From Novosphingobium olei (GTDB lineage Bacteria > Pseudomonadota > Alphaproteobacteria > Sphingomonadales > Sphingomonadaceae), in the NCBI RefSeq assembly GCF_012927405.1, contig NZ_JABBGM010000003.1, positions 1 to 64,000 of the forward strand: a DNA stretch of 64,000 nt, read 5' to 3'. Made by a program: the position numbers and the translations under genes. The notes beneath the pieces were generated by a model. The model did not search any database and was not told the origin of the DNA. It saw only the letters and a list, made by a program, of their open reading frames with translations. How positions within the stretch are numbered: position 1 is the stretch's first letter; every line of letters begins with the position of its first letter. This document shows, piece by piece, positions 6,657 through 16,481 of the stretch.

Positions 6657-9602
6657 TCAGAAGCGGAAGCCCGCGGCGACGCCGTAGCGACGCGGTTCCA
6701 GCGTGAAGATGTTGGTGAACAGACCCGACGACTGGTCGGTCACATACAGACCGGTGATCGAGTTGTTGTTGGTGAGGTTCTGGACGAAGCCGCGGATGAA
6801 CCACTTCTTGTCCGGCCCGTCGAGCTGGATCTGGGCGTTCACCTGGGTGAAGGCCGGGACCTTGTTGACGTTGCCGTTGAAGATGTTGCCGTAGGATTCG
6901 CCGGTGAAGGCAAGGTCTGCACGGGGCGTCAGGGTCAGGTCGCCGATGTGGAAGTCATACTGCACGCCCGCCGAGAACTTGATCGTCGGAGCGCCCGGCA
7001 GATGGTTGCCCTTCACGCTGCTGGGCACGCCCGAGCCGTAGAACACAACGTCGTCGGGCTTGGGCACAACCCCGCCAACCCCGCTGGCGATGGCGCTACA
7101 CACCGAGAACGCCCCGGTCGAAGCGATGCCACCGTTCGACGGGAAGGTCGTGGTGTGCTGCAGACCCGCGCCAGTTGCCGCGCTAAGCACGTCGTTGACG
7201 GCATTGACGTAGGCGTTGGTGATCGCGGCGTTGCCGGACTTCGAGGCGACGGCGCAGTTTGCCGCCGTCGTGAGGTCCTTGATGATCACCGCGTCCGCAC
7301 GACCGCCACCGTAATCGCGCGAGTTCGAGATCGGCTTGTCGGTCGTCACCTTGGTGTTCAGGTAGCTGAAGTTGGCATTGATCGACATGTCGCGGCTGGG
7401 ACGGAACACCGCCTCGGCTTCGACACCCCAGATATCGGCATCGATGTTGTCGTTCACCGACGTGCGGTTGACGATGCGCGACAGCTGCAGCTGCTTGTAC
7501 TTGTAGTAGAACGCCGTGACGTTCAGCTGCATCGCACCGTTGGCGAACGTGTTCTTCGAACCGATTTCGAAGGCGTTGACGCTTTCCGGCTTGAAGGTTT
7601 CGGGAACCTGCGCCGCAACTTCAGCCGACAGCGGCGGGTTGATGCCGCCCGACTTGTAACCGCGCGAGTACGAAGCGTAGAGCAGGTTGTCCGGCGTGAT
7701 CTGGAAATCAAGCACGGCGCGACCGGTGAGACGCGTGAACTTGACCTGGCGCTCCTGGAAGCGCTGCACGCCCGGGTTCGAAGCCGACGGATCCCCGTCG
7801 AAGCCCGCAGCATACGGCGAATCGTCGAAGTTGGCCGTGCCATAGGGGACCAGCGCGCTGAGCAGCGTGGTGGCGGCCCGGTTCTTCTTGTCGTCGTGGT
7901 TGAGACGCAGACCGACGGTCAGCTTAACCTTGTCGCTGAACTTGACGTAGCCTTCACCGAACAGACCGTAGCTCTTGAGGCGCAGGTCGGTGGAGTCCGA
8001 ATGGAAGTTCGGAGAGCCCATATACGATGGCGGAAGCCCACGGAAATAGGCCGTTGCCGCACCCAGCAGGGCGCTCGCATAGTCAAGCTGGAACGAGTTG
8101 ACGTAGTAGCTCGCATCCGTGACGTGCGCCTGCGAATAGATGCCGCCCAGAAGGAAGTTGAACGGACCGTCGAAATCCGAGGTCAGCACCGCTTCCGCCG
8201 ACCACTGCGAAGTATCGAGCGTCGAGCGGTCGAAGTCTTCCGGAGTAGACGCGCAGAGCGCATGCCCACCATAGACGCCGGTGTTGCTCGGATCGCCGAG
8301 CGACGTGCAATACGTGCCGCCGGCAAGGCCCTTGGGCAGAAGCGCGTTGTAGGCCGGCTTGATGTAGTTCGAGAAGCCCGGCAGGAAGCCGTCATAGGCA
8401 CCCAGTGCAGCCGCCTCGAAGCGGGCAAGGCCGGCTGCGTAGACCGATGCATCGCCAACCGACAGGTTGTAGTCCTGACCGGAGTCGTTCTTGACCTTCG
8501 AATACTGCCCGGTGATGCGCAGGTTGAACTTGTCACCCAGCTTCTGGTTGATGCGGCCCTGAAGGATCAGTTCCTCAGCCTTGTAGTAGGGCTTGTAATC
8601 GGTGTTCACCACGCGCGGGTCGGTCGGATTGACCACGTTCTGGTAGATGTTCTTACCATAAACGTCAGTCAGTCCGAGGCCGAGACTGCTAAGACCGTTC
8701 AGCGCCAGGAACTGCTTCGAAATGAGGATCGAACCGGCGGTCGAATTGGCGTTGGTCGTGCCATAGCCGTACGAGGTGTTAAGGCAGCCGAGAATGCCCG
8801 TCGGATCGTTATCGCACAACTGCTTCTGAATGCGCAGGCGGTTGTCGTTTTCCTTGAAGTACTGCGCCATGAAGTCGACCGTGGTGGTCGGCGTCGGCTC
8901 CCAGGTGACCGAGCCGCGAAGGCCGAACATGTGGCGATCGTCGATGCGGCTGTTGTCGTACAGGTTCTTGGTATAGCCGTCGCGGTCCAGATAGAACCCG
9001 GCAAGGCGCACGCCGAAGGTGTCGGACAGCGGCACGTTGAGCGCGCCCTTCACCTTGATCGAGTTGTAGTTGCCGTATTCCGCCTCGCCATTGGCGCCGA
9101 ACTTGTTGAGATCGGGCTTGGCGGTGCGGAAATTGACCACGCCCGACGTCGCGTTGCGCCCGAACAGGGTTCCCTGCGGACCACGCAGGACTTCGATCTG
9201 CGCGAGGTCGTAGAACTCGCCCTCGAACAGACGGGTCGAACCGCCGAGCGGGGCGTCGTTGAGGTGAATGGCGGTCGCGCTGTCGCAGGTGACGCCGACG
9301 CAAAGGTCGCCGATGCCGCGGATGGTGAAAGAGGCGGACGAGAAGTTGGTCTTGGTGAACGTGACGTTCGGCAGGGTCAGCTGAAGATCGCTGGTATTCT
9401 TGATCTGCTGCTTTTCGATGCCTTCGGCAGTGAACGCACTGACCGCGATCGGAACATCCTGAAGGCGCTGCGACTGGCGCTGCGCGGTAACGATGATTTC
9501 CTCGACCCCCGAACTCGCGCCCGCCTGGGCCGATTGCGCGAATGACGGAGTGGTAACGGCTGCGGCGCACACGCCCGCAAGCAGGGTAAGCTTGCCCCTC
9601 AT
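6657..9602 (-). CDS. TonB-dependent outer-membrane receptor
   Basis: 981-residue outer-membrane receptor that imports a ligand using energy from TonB-ExbBD. The start at 9602 follows GAGAGAGGTC and gives a signal peptide ending at SFAQ (about 23). VEEIIVTAQ (about 33-41) is the TonB-box/plug entry typical of sphingomonads; the plug runs to about residue 165 and the rest is a 22-strand barrel ending in the assembly signal GFRF. No signalling (STN) domain is present, so no FecIR-type regulation is expected. A TTGACA hexamer at 9681-9686 (minus strand) and a small inverted repeat at 9697-9710 lie upstream. The ligand is unknown; sphingomonads carry dozens of such receptors for plant polymers and aromatic compounds. 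The four-gene operon that follows on the same strand may be functionally linked. Confidence 0.93.
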   Translation of the reverse strand: MRGKLTLLAGVCAAAVTTPSFAQSAQAGASSGVEEIIVTAQRQSQRLQDVPIAVSAFTAEGIEKQQIKNTSDLQLTLPNVTFTKTNFSSASFTIRGIGDLCVGVTCDSATAIHLNDAPLGGSTRLFEGEFYDLAQIEVLRGPQGTLFGRNATSGVVNFRTAKPDLNKFGANGEAEYGNYNSIKVKGALNVPLSDTFGVRLAGFYLDRDGYTKNLYDNSRIDDRHMFGLRGSVTWEPTPTTTVDFMAQYFKENDNRLRIQKQLCDNDPTGILGCLNTSYGYGTTNANSTAGSILISKQFLALNGLSSLGLGLTDVYGKNIYQNVVNPTDPRVVNTDYKPYYKAEELILQGRINQKLGDKFNLRITGQYSKVKNDSGQDYNLSVGDASVYAAGLARFEAAALGAYDGFLPGFSNYIKPAYNALLPKGLAGGTYCTSLGDPSNTGVYGGHALCASTPEDFDRSTLDTSQWSAEAVLTSDFDGPFNFLLGGIYSQAHVTDASYYVNSFQLDYASALLGAATAYFRGLPPSYMGSPNFHSDSTDLRLKSYGLFGEGYVKFSDKVKLTVGLRLNHDDKKNRAATTLLSALVPYGTANFDDSPYAAGFDGDPSASNPGVQRFQERQVKFTRLTGRAVLDFQITPDNLLYASYSRGYKSGGINPPLSAEVAAQVPETFKPESVNAFEIGSKNTFANGAMQLNVTAFYYKYKQLQLSRIVNRTSVNDNIDADIWGVEAEAVFRPSRDMSINANFSYLNTKVTTDKPISNSRDYGGGRADAVIIKDLTTAANCAVASKSGNAAITNAYVNAVNDVLSAATGAGLQHTTTFPSNGGIASTGAFSVCSAIASGVGGVVPKPDDVVFYGSGVPSSVKGNHLPGAPTIKFSAGVQYDFHIGDLTLTPRADLAFTGESYGNIFNGNVNKVPAFTQVNAQIQLDGPDKKWFIRGFVQNLTNNNSITGLYVTDQSSGLFTNIFTLEPRRYGVAAGFRF

Positions 9603-9971
9603 CTTTCTGACCTCTCTCTCCAGCGGGGCCCGTCTTTTTCGCAGGTCCCCTGCCGCAAAGACATATTGAGACGGGCAACTTGTCAACCGGATAATTAACA
9701 CGAAAGTGTTCCGTAGCGGCAGGAGCTTCACGCCCTTCGCGACTTTGGTCGGAATACCCTCACAGATCAGATAAAATTCACCCGGACATCGCCCTCCACC
9801 ACGGGCATTTTAAACCCCGATGCGTGAGTCGATGATCCGTTAGTTCCCATAGATCGCACGAGTCGACCGACTCGTGGCTGTCGGGGATGGCGGCGTCTGG
9901 TCGGCATCGCCGGCAAGCGACATGAAAATACAGCGCACTTCAGCGCATGCCGCGCGCGCTGTGTTCTCTGT
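9603..9971. other. 369-bp gap between TonB receptor and DUF1254 gene
   Basis: No gene is supported here. It holds the receptor's promoter region (TTGACA on the minus strand at 9681-9686) and a near-perfect palindrome at 9857-9876. A GC-rich, repetitive stretch follows at 9940-9990. Confidence 0.5.
9857..9876. promoter_or_regulatory. Palindrome CACGAGTCG-AC-CGACTCGTG
   Basis: Two perfect 9-bp arms are separated by two bases. No T run follows on either strand, so it is more like an operator or processing site than a terminator. It lies about 95 bp downstream of the DUF1254 gene and 255 bp upstream of the TonB receptor start. Confidence 0.45.
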
Positions 9972-10511
9972 CTAGCGCAGCGGCGCGCACGAATCCGCGC
10001 GCCGCGCTTTGTCGGCCAGGGCAAAGGTTTCCGCGGTCGGCGCCAGACGCCGGTCGAGGATGACCCCTTGGCGCGAAGACGAGAGCACGACGGGCAAAGC
10101 GAGCCTGACGGCTGCATCGGGCAGCGGCTCGCCGGCACGTGCCAGCACGAACCGGATGCCGTCGGGATGGCTGATCGTATCGAATACCCCGATGTTGTCG
10201 GTGTTGCCGGCAAAGACCGAGATCGACGCGTAACCCCCGCCGGGAGTCGATGCTGCCTTCACCAGGAGCGGACCGCTATCGAGGTCGTAGACGCAACTGG
10301 CGTAGGCAAGGTCGGGCGAAGGCCGGACGATGGCGCGCGACTGCGAGCTTGTCCGACGCGAGAACTGGAACGCGTTAACCGCCTTGCCATCCTGTCCCAG
10401 CTTGCGGATCGCCACCGCCATGATCGCGTGCGGCGCGACGAACACCGTGATCACATGAACGGCAAGCGCCGTCGCCAGGAAGGCCGCGACGAGGATCAGC
10501 GCGCGTTTCAT
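9972..10511 (-). CDS. DUF1254 domain protein, membrane-anchored
   Basis: 179-residue protein with one N-terminal transmembrane helix (about 4-26) and the DUF1254 pattern: a YASCVYDLD strand, YASISVFAGNTDNI, and paired substrate-like strands. In many proteins DUF1254 is fused in front of DUF1214; here the two are separate genes overlapping by four bases (ATGA), DUF1214 first, so the products are probably made together and interact. The function is unknown. The start at 10511 is the methionine before the membrane helix. It is the last gene of the four-gene operon 13303-9972. Confidence 0.75.
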   Translation of the reverse strand: MKRALILVAAFLATALAVHVITVFVAPHAIMAVAIRKLGQDGKAVNAFQFSRRTSSQSRAIVRPSPDLAYASCVYDLDSGPLLVKAASTPGGGYASISVFAGNTDNIGVFDTISHPDGIRFVLARAGEPLPDAAVRLALPVVLSSSRQGVILDRRLAPTAETFALADKARRADSCAPLR

Positions 10512-11125
10512 GTCCCCGCCCCCTTGCCGCAATCGATCCGCTCCACCTTGGGGAACGGAATCGAGGCGAAGTCACCCTGCGCCTTGAGGCTCGGGTTGTA
10601 GATCCGCAGCGTCAGGTCGAAATTTCCGGCATTGCGGCTCGATGCCCAGGCGCCCTCGCCCGGCTTTGCCGGCGACACGGTTGCGCTCCACCTGCCCTTC
10701 GCATCGGGTCGAACCTCGGTCGCATCGAACGAAAGCGCATCGTCGTCATTGAGCGGCAGGTAATCGTCGGCCGCATAGACCGTCACCGACCACCATCGCC
10801 CGGGCAAGGCGCCACCGCTGACGCGGTATCGGCAGTCTGCGCGAAGGCGCGCGCCGCTGTCGTCTACGTCGCGGCGGAAGTAGATCGCCTGGCTGCGGTT
10901 GAGCGCGAGCAGACCGGTCAGCGCGACCTGGGCCCGCGTCCAGGGATCGGCGTCGGTGGCGCCCGTCACGCGGTTGCCGGCCCAGTGAGCATGCACCTCA
11001 CCGCCAGAGCCGTGCTTCATCACCCACCAGGCCGAACCGAGCCCGGCCACCACGCCGAGCCCGATGGCCAGCAGCAGCGGTCCACGCCGCGCCCCTGCCC
11101 TGCGCTTGTGCCGACCCCGCGCCAA
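10508..11125 (-). CDS. DUF1214 domain protein, membrane-anchored
   Basis: 205 residues: a basic N terminus (about 1-15), one transmembrane helix (about 16-36), then a DUF1214 domain with the characteristic DCRYRVSGG and RWWSVTVYAADDYL strands and NFDLTLRIYNP near the end. The fold is beta-rich and would sit on the periplasmic side. The start lies 4 bp after the stop of the upstream gene and its end overlaps the DUF1254 start by four bases, so translation is coupled. The biochemical role is unknown. Confidence 0.8.
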   Translation of the reverse strand: MARGRHKRRAGARRGPLLLAIGLGVVAGLGSAWWVMKHGSGGEVHAHWAGNRVTGATDADPWTRAQVALTGLLALNRSQAIYFRRDVDDSGARLRADCRYRVSGGALPGRWWSVTVYAADDYLPLNDDDALSFDATEVRPDAKGRWSATVSPAKPGEGAWASSRNAGNFDLTLRIYNPSLKAQGDFASIPFPKVERIDCGKGAGT

Positions 11126-11129
11126 GGCT

Positions 11130-12218
11130 TCAGCCGCCGTCGGTGAAGCCGGTCAGGCCCCACGGGTTGTAAGGGCCGATCACCAGCTGTTCGAACACGC
11201 CGGTGCCGACTTCGCCGGCCGACGTGGTCACGCGGCTGACGATCTGGACGTGCAGGTTGTCCATCTGCAGCGGGTCCATCTGGTCCAGCACGAAGTCCTC
11301 CCGCTCGATCTCGAGCGGTCCATGATACAATCCATGCCCCCACTTTGGCGAGGTGTAACCGAGGCCCTTCATCTGGAAGCGCACCAAGGGCTCGAACGTC
11401 AGCGTCAGGGGCCCGTCAGGCGCCTGCACGGTCAGTTCGCCCGAGGCCGGCCAGCGCGTGCCCTTCTCCATGGGAGAGACCATCGTGCCCGAAGGCGTTT
11501 CGAAGAAGCCGTCGTGATGCGCGCCATCGGGGGCCACCACCGCGCGGGTGTTCCAGGCCGATCCGTGAACATCGGCGTTGATGTGATAGAACACCGACCG
11601 CGTCGGCAGGTTGATCGGCGTCCATTGCCAAAAGAACGACGGCACCTGGTTGCCGGCATGCGGCTGCGTGTCGCTCGTGCCGACGGGGCGCACGCCCCAG
11701 CTGCGGTCGCGCGTGCCGGCGGTTCCAGCGGCCAGTTCCTCGCGCACGCCGTCGATCTCGATCCAGCCGGTGTAGTGGCCGTTCTGGGTCAGGCGCGTGT
11801 AGTCCATGAACGTGCGCGGACCGTTGCGGAAAACGAAGCGCGGCTCCTCGATCGGGAAGGCGCGGCCGGTGAAGTGCACCTCGGCCTTGATCCCTTCGCC
11901 ATCGACGCGAACGACGAGCTGCTTGAGCGGCTCGACCACCTCGATCGAAATCGGCCCGACGACGAGATCGAGCCGCTCCATCCCCAGTTCGCGCGAGGCG
12001 TGAAGGTTGTATTGCTTGCCATCCCGCACCGCGCAGAAGCTCGCATCGGCGACGTTGAGGTGGGGATAGACGCCGAAGGCAACGGCAAAGAACCCGGTCC
12101 CGTCCGGGGCATACCCGTTGAAGAAGTAGCGGTCGTAGAAATTGCGATCCGTGCCTGAATAGGCGATCGGCTCGGGCGTCTGGTGCAGCGGGAAATCGTC
12201 ACCCTTGGTCAACATCAC
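11130..12218 (-). CDS. DUF7064/DUF7065-like protein (AttH/CrtC-like fold suspected)
   Basis: 362-residue protein without a signal peptide. The strand-rich sequence has many aromatic motifs (FYDRYFFNGY, WGVRPVGTSD, FFWQWTPINL) reminiscent of two-domain lipocalin-like proteins related to hydroxyneurosporene hydratase/AttH, often annotated DUF7064 plus DUF7065. In actinobacteria and sphingomonads such genes commonly sit beside APH-like phosphotransferases in steroid or lipid catabolic clusters; that link is from memory of gene neighbourhoods and is unproven here. Its start overlaps the phosphotransferase stop by four bases (ATGA). Confidence 0.6.
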   Translation of the reverse strand: MMLTKGDDFPLHQTPEPIAYSGTDRNFYDRYFFNGYAPDGTGFFAVAFGVYPHLNVADASFCAVRDGKQYNLHASRELGMERLDLVVGPISIEVVEPLKQLVVRVDGEGIKAEVHFTGRAFPIEEPRFVFRNGPRTFMDYTRLTQNGHYTGWIEIDGVREELAAGTAGTRDRSWGVRPVGTSDTQPHAGNQVPSFFWQWTPINLPTRSVFYHINADVHGSAWNTRAVVAPDGAHHDGFFETPSGTMVSPMEKGTRWPASGELTVQAPDGPLTLTFEPLVRFQMKGLGYTSPKWGHGLYHGPLEIEREDFVLDQMDPLQMDNLHVQIVSRVTTSAGEVGTGVFEQLVIGPYNPWGLTGFTDGG

Positions 12219-13303
12219 ACAGTCTCCGTCAGGCGCTTGAGGGCGCCGATGCTGTCATGATCGAGGCACAGCTCGCACGAGTTGCGCGCCATCGACAGGA
12301 AGTTGGCATCGCCGCGCTCGGTACGGACGACGAAGGCGGCGCTGAACACCGCGGTAGAAACGCCATGCAGCGCGCCGACGCGGTAGCGGTCCCAGATGTC
12401 GGCCCGGGTCAGCGGAACGCCGCGCCGAGTCATTTCGGCGCAGTACAGCTCGATCAGCTCGTCCTCGTGCGGGCGGCGCACCGCGCTGCCGATGCCGCAG
12501 CCGAGGAAATAGCCGAGATCGTTGAGCGGACAGCCGATCCCGGTCGTCTGCCAATCGACCACCGCGATGGGATTCTCGCCGCCGCGGACGTCGAACAGCA
12601 TGTTGTCGAGCCGGTAATCCCCGTGCGTGACCGAAAAGTCGGTGGGCAGGCGCGTGAAGTATATGTCGATCAGATCGTTGAGCTGCTCGCAGACGGCCAT
12701 CATTTCCGGCTCGAGCGTGTCGGCGTAGCGTTCACGGAAGATCGCCTGCGCCTGCGGATAAAGCGCGATCATCTGCTCCTGCGTGCCGGGCGCCGGCTGG
12801 AGCCAGGGTGCTTCTGCCAGCCACGGCGCATTCCACGTCGGCGCATGCAATGCAGCCGCCTGCCTCACGCCGTGGCGCGCGTCCTCCAGCGTGCAGCCTG
12901 CCAGCTGGTTGCCGCCGCGGCACGGGCCCAGATCCTCGAACAGCAGGATGAAGTCCGCGCCATCCTCGGTCAGCTCGGATCCGTAGATCTTCGCTGTGCG
13001 AACGTCGATGTTGGGCGCCAGCTCGCGATAGAAGTTCACTTCCTTGCGATAGAGCCCGAACATCGCTGCGGTGGAGCGGCTGGTGGCATCGGTCGAAGCG
13101 AACTTGGCCGCGACCGTCGCCGGGCCTGCCCCGGCAGGCTCGTAGGTCAACGTGAAACGCGCGGTGTCACCGACCTGTCCGGTACCGATCGATACCCATT
13201 CGACACCGGTGATGCGGCCTTCGCCAAGCGCGCCAGAACTGCGCAGGCGGTCTTCGAGCCAAGGCGCGGTAACCTCGGCAGGGGACTTCGGAAACTGTGT
13301 CAT
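12215..13303 (-). CDS. APH-family phosphotransferase
   Basis: Small-molecule kinase fold of the aminoglycoside phosphotransferase superfamily. Motifs seen: an N-lobe with VAAKF, the Brenner motif THGDYRLDNMLFD in the C lobe, and the metal-binding VVDWQ. Size (362 residues) and family suit a metabolic kinase, not a resistance enzyme; the substrate is unknown. Two adjacent ATG codons are possible (13306, 13303); the second is better spaced from GGGAGAG. It heads a four-gene operon with overlapping ends (phosphotransferase, DUF7064/7065, DUF1214, DUF1254). An inverted repeat at 13353-13374 lies in its promoter region. Confidence 0.85.
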   Translation of the reverse strand: MTQFPKSPAEVTAPWLEDRLRSSGALGEGRITGVEWVSIGTGQVGDTARFTLTYEPAGAGPATVAAKFASTDATSRSTAAMFGLYRKEVNFYRELAPNIDVRTAKIYGSELTEDGADFILLFEDLGPCRGGNQLAGCTLEDARHGVRQAAALHAPTWNAPWLAEAPWLQPAPGTQEQMIALYPQAQAIFRERYADTLEPEMMAVCEQLNDLIDIYFTRLPTDFSVTHGDYRLDNMLFDVRGGENPIAVVDWQTTGIGCPLNDLGYFLGCGIGSAVRRPHEDELIELYCAEMTRRGVPLTRADIWDRYRVGALHGVSTAVFSAAFVVRTERGDANFLSMARNSCELCLDHDSIGALKRLTETV

Positions 13304-13352
13304 CATGCTCTCCCAAGCCCATGCTGGCAGAGCCGCACCCTCTTGTGAAGAG

Positions 13353-13374
13353 GATTTAATTGATTGCTTAAATC
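13353..13374. promoter_or_regulatory. Inverted repeat GATTTAA-N8-TTAAATC, operator candidate
   Basis: Perfect 7-bp AT-rich arms separated by 8 bp, in the 119-bp gap between the phosphotransferase operon (minus) and the small membrane protein gene (plus). A second small repeat, GTTGC-AC-GCAAC, follows at 13376-13387, and GGTTGCACC recurs just before the plus-strand start. The geometry fits a TetR/MarR-type dimer site. No regulator gene is adjacent. Confidence 0.45.
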
Positions 13375-13422
13375 GGTTGCACGCAACGGAACTGAAATGT
13401 CGATTTATCAGTTGGTTGCACC

Positions 13423-13716
13423 ATGAACGGGCCCTTTGCATGGTTCGGCGCGATCGGCGCCATCATCGCCGCTGGAATGATCGCCGCGGACCTTGGCCGA
13501 CGCTGGACCGGCTGGGGCTTCGCGTTGTTCGTCGCGGTGTCGGTGGCGTGGATTGCCTCGGGCCTGCTTCACGAGACGATGCCCATCGTCGTGCAGAACG
13601 CGCTGCTGCTCGCGATCAACGCCTGGGGCGTATGGCAATACCTGTTGAGCCCCACGAAGAAGCGCCAGATCAAGAAACAGGAAGAACTCGCGGAACAGGC
13701 CAAAAACGAGGTGTAG
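13423..13716 (+). CDS. Small three-helix membrane protein, unknown
   Basis: 97 residues with three hydrophobic segments (about 5-23, 29-48, 54-74) and a charged cytoplasmic tail rich in lysine and glutamate (KKRQIKKQEELAEQAKNE). I do not recognise the family with confidence; the pattern resembles short PnuC-like or YgjV-like sensors only loosely. It is divergent from the phosphotransferase operon and shares its promoter region. Confidence 0.6.
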   Translation: MNGPFAWFGAIGAIIAAGMIAADLGRRWTGWGFALFVAVSVAWIASGLLHETMPIVVQNALLLAINAWGVWQYLLSPTKKRQIKKQEELAEQAKNEV

Positions 13717-13849
13717 GGCAAGCAGACCGTCATTCGCTGATACCGGTTCGTAGCTAGGACTAATGACCACCTCGCAAGAGCGATTTTCCTCAATCGTTGC
13801 GCAGCGCCACTGTGCTGCACACAATTCGACGAGAGAGGAGGACTTGCAT

Positions 13850-14884
13850 ATGGCGTTCACAAGGCGCGGCGTAATCGGTTCAGGAGCAGCCGTTGCAACC
13901 GCGCTCGCGCTTCGAAGCGGCGCCAACGCCGAGGCGCCTCGGCTCGCGCGGGTCATCCTCGACAATGATTTTGCAGGTGATCCCGACGGCCTGTTCCAAC
14001 TGGCGCACCATCTTCTCTGCAAGTCCCTGCGCATCTCGCTGATCGTCGGATCGCATCTTCCGAACATGCCATTTGCCGGACCCGACGCTCCTATCCCGAC
14101 CGGCAAGGCAGCTGCCGCGAAGGCTCAACAGCTTGTCGATCTGATGCGACTGCCGGCGCCGCCGATCGTGGCTGGTGCCGATGCGCCAATCTTGGATCGC
14201 AAAGCCTGGAGGCCCGCACCCTCCACCGCTGCCATCGTCCGCGAAGCCATGCGCGAAGACACCGCCGAGCCGCTCATCTATTGCGTCGGCGCAGGGCTCA
14301 CCGATCTTGCGCTCGCATGGTTGGCGGAACCTCGGATCGGGAAGCGACTGAAGCTTGTGTGGATTGGCGGCTCCGAACATGCGGGTCTTGCCAACGCTCC
14401 ACCCGGCGCCGTTGAACCAGAGTTCAATTTTTCGATCGATCCCTTGGCCGCACAAGTGATCTTCAACGATTCCGATATCGAGATCTGGCAGGTTCCACGC
14501 GACGCGTACCGCCAGATGCTGTTTCCGAATGCAGAAATCGAAGAGCTCGCGACGCTCGGGCCACTCGGTGCCTACCTGAAGGCGCAGGTCGACAAGGTCA
14601 GCGCGGTCATGGCGAGTATCCCCGGAATCCCGCCGATCCCCCCGACAGAAACGTACGTTCTGGGCGATAGCCCGCTCGTGACGCTCACGGCACTTGTCAC
14701 CCAGTTTCAGCCCGATCCCGCTTCGAGCACCTATGTCCGCATGCCAACACCCCGCATCGAACCTGACGGTCAATACGTGGACAATCCAGCGGCCCGGCCA
14801 ATGCGCGTTTACACGCATGTGGATGCCGAGCTGACGTTTCGCGACATGCTGGCAAAGTTCAGGGCACACATGCACGCAGGCTGA
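13850..14884 (+). CDS. Inosine-uridine-type nucleoside hydrolase, Tat-exported
   Basis: 344 residues. The start at 13850 follows GAGAGGAGGAC, a strong ribosome site. The N terminus has a twin-arginine signal (FTRRGVIGSGAAV), so it is folded before export to the periplasm. The nucleoside hydrolase aspartate cluster is recognisable as ILDNDFAGDPDG (compare DTDxGxDDA in the family), but the second aspartate pair is altered, so calcium binding and activity may differ. LIYCVGAGLTDLA and LVWIGGSE match later family motifs. The substrate is not predictable. Codon use is slightly less GC-rich than in neighbouring enolase. Confidence 0.75.
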   Translation: MAFTRRGVIGSGAAVATALALRSGANAEAPRLARVILDNDFAGDPDGLFQLAHHLLCKSLRISLIVGSHLPNMPFAGPDAPIPTGKAAAAKAQQLVDLMRLPAPPIVAGADAPILDRKAWRPAPSTAAIVREAMREDTAEPLIYCVGAGLTDLALAWLAEPRIGKRLKLVWIGGSEHAGLANAPPGAVEPEFNFSIDPLAAQVIFNDSDIEIWQVPRDAYRQMLFPNAEIEELATLGPLGAYLKAQVDKVSAVMASIPGIPPIPPTETYVLGDSPLVTLTALVTQFQPDPASSTYVRMPTPRIEPDGQYVDNPAARPMRVYTHVDAELTFRDMLAKFRAHMHAG

Positions 14885-14912
14885 GCGGACTTCCAGGATG
14901 TTTACAGAGAAA

Positions 14913-14934
14913 GGGCCGCCCCGACGGGCGGCCC
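14913..14934. terminator. Bidirectional terminator between nucleoside hydrolase and eno
   Basis: GGGCCGCCC (14913-14921) pairs perfectly with GGGCGGCCC (14926-14934). On the minus strand it is followed by TTTCTCTGT, on the plus strand by CTTCCTGATTTC. The two flanking genes converge here. Confidence 0.8.
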
Positions 14935-14962
14935 CTTCCTGATTTCAATTGGCAGTGCGACC

Positions 14963-16261
<1,299 letters not shown>

Positions 16262-16481
16262 TCAGGTGGGCAATCTCGCCGGGCGGCGAGGCGTGGAACG
16301 GTGGCCGGGTCCGGGCCTCGGCTGCGGCTCCTATCGGGTGGAACCCGCGCTAGCAAGCCGCGTTGAGAGCCTTGAACACCGGCTATTGCGCAGGTGCAAC
16401 ATTTGCGCGCAATAATAGCCACAATTGTCTATTGTCCCTCTCCCGTCCGGGACTGGCCGCATCAATCAGAGGAACCGACCC

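Noticed and set aside
6591..9545. A 984-codon plus-strand frame opposite the TonB receptor
   Set aside because: The minus strand codes a receptor with signal peptide, plug and barrel. The opposite frame has no domain and unnatural composition.
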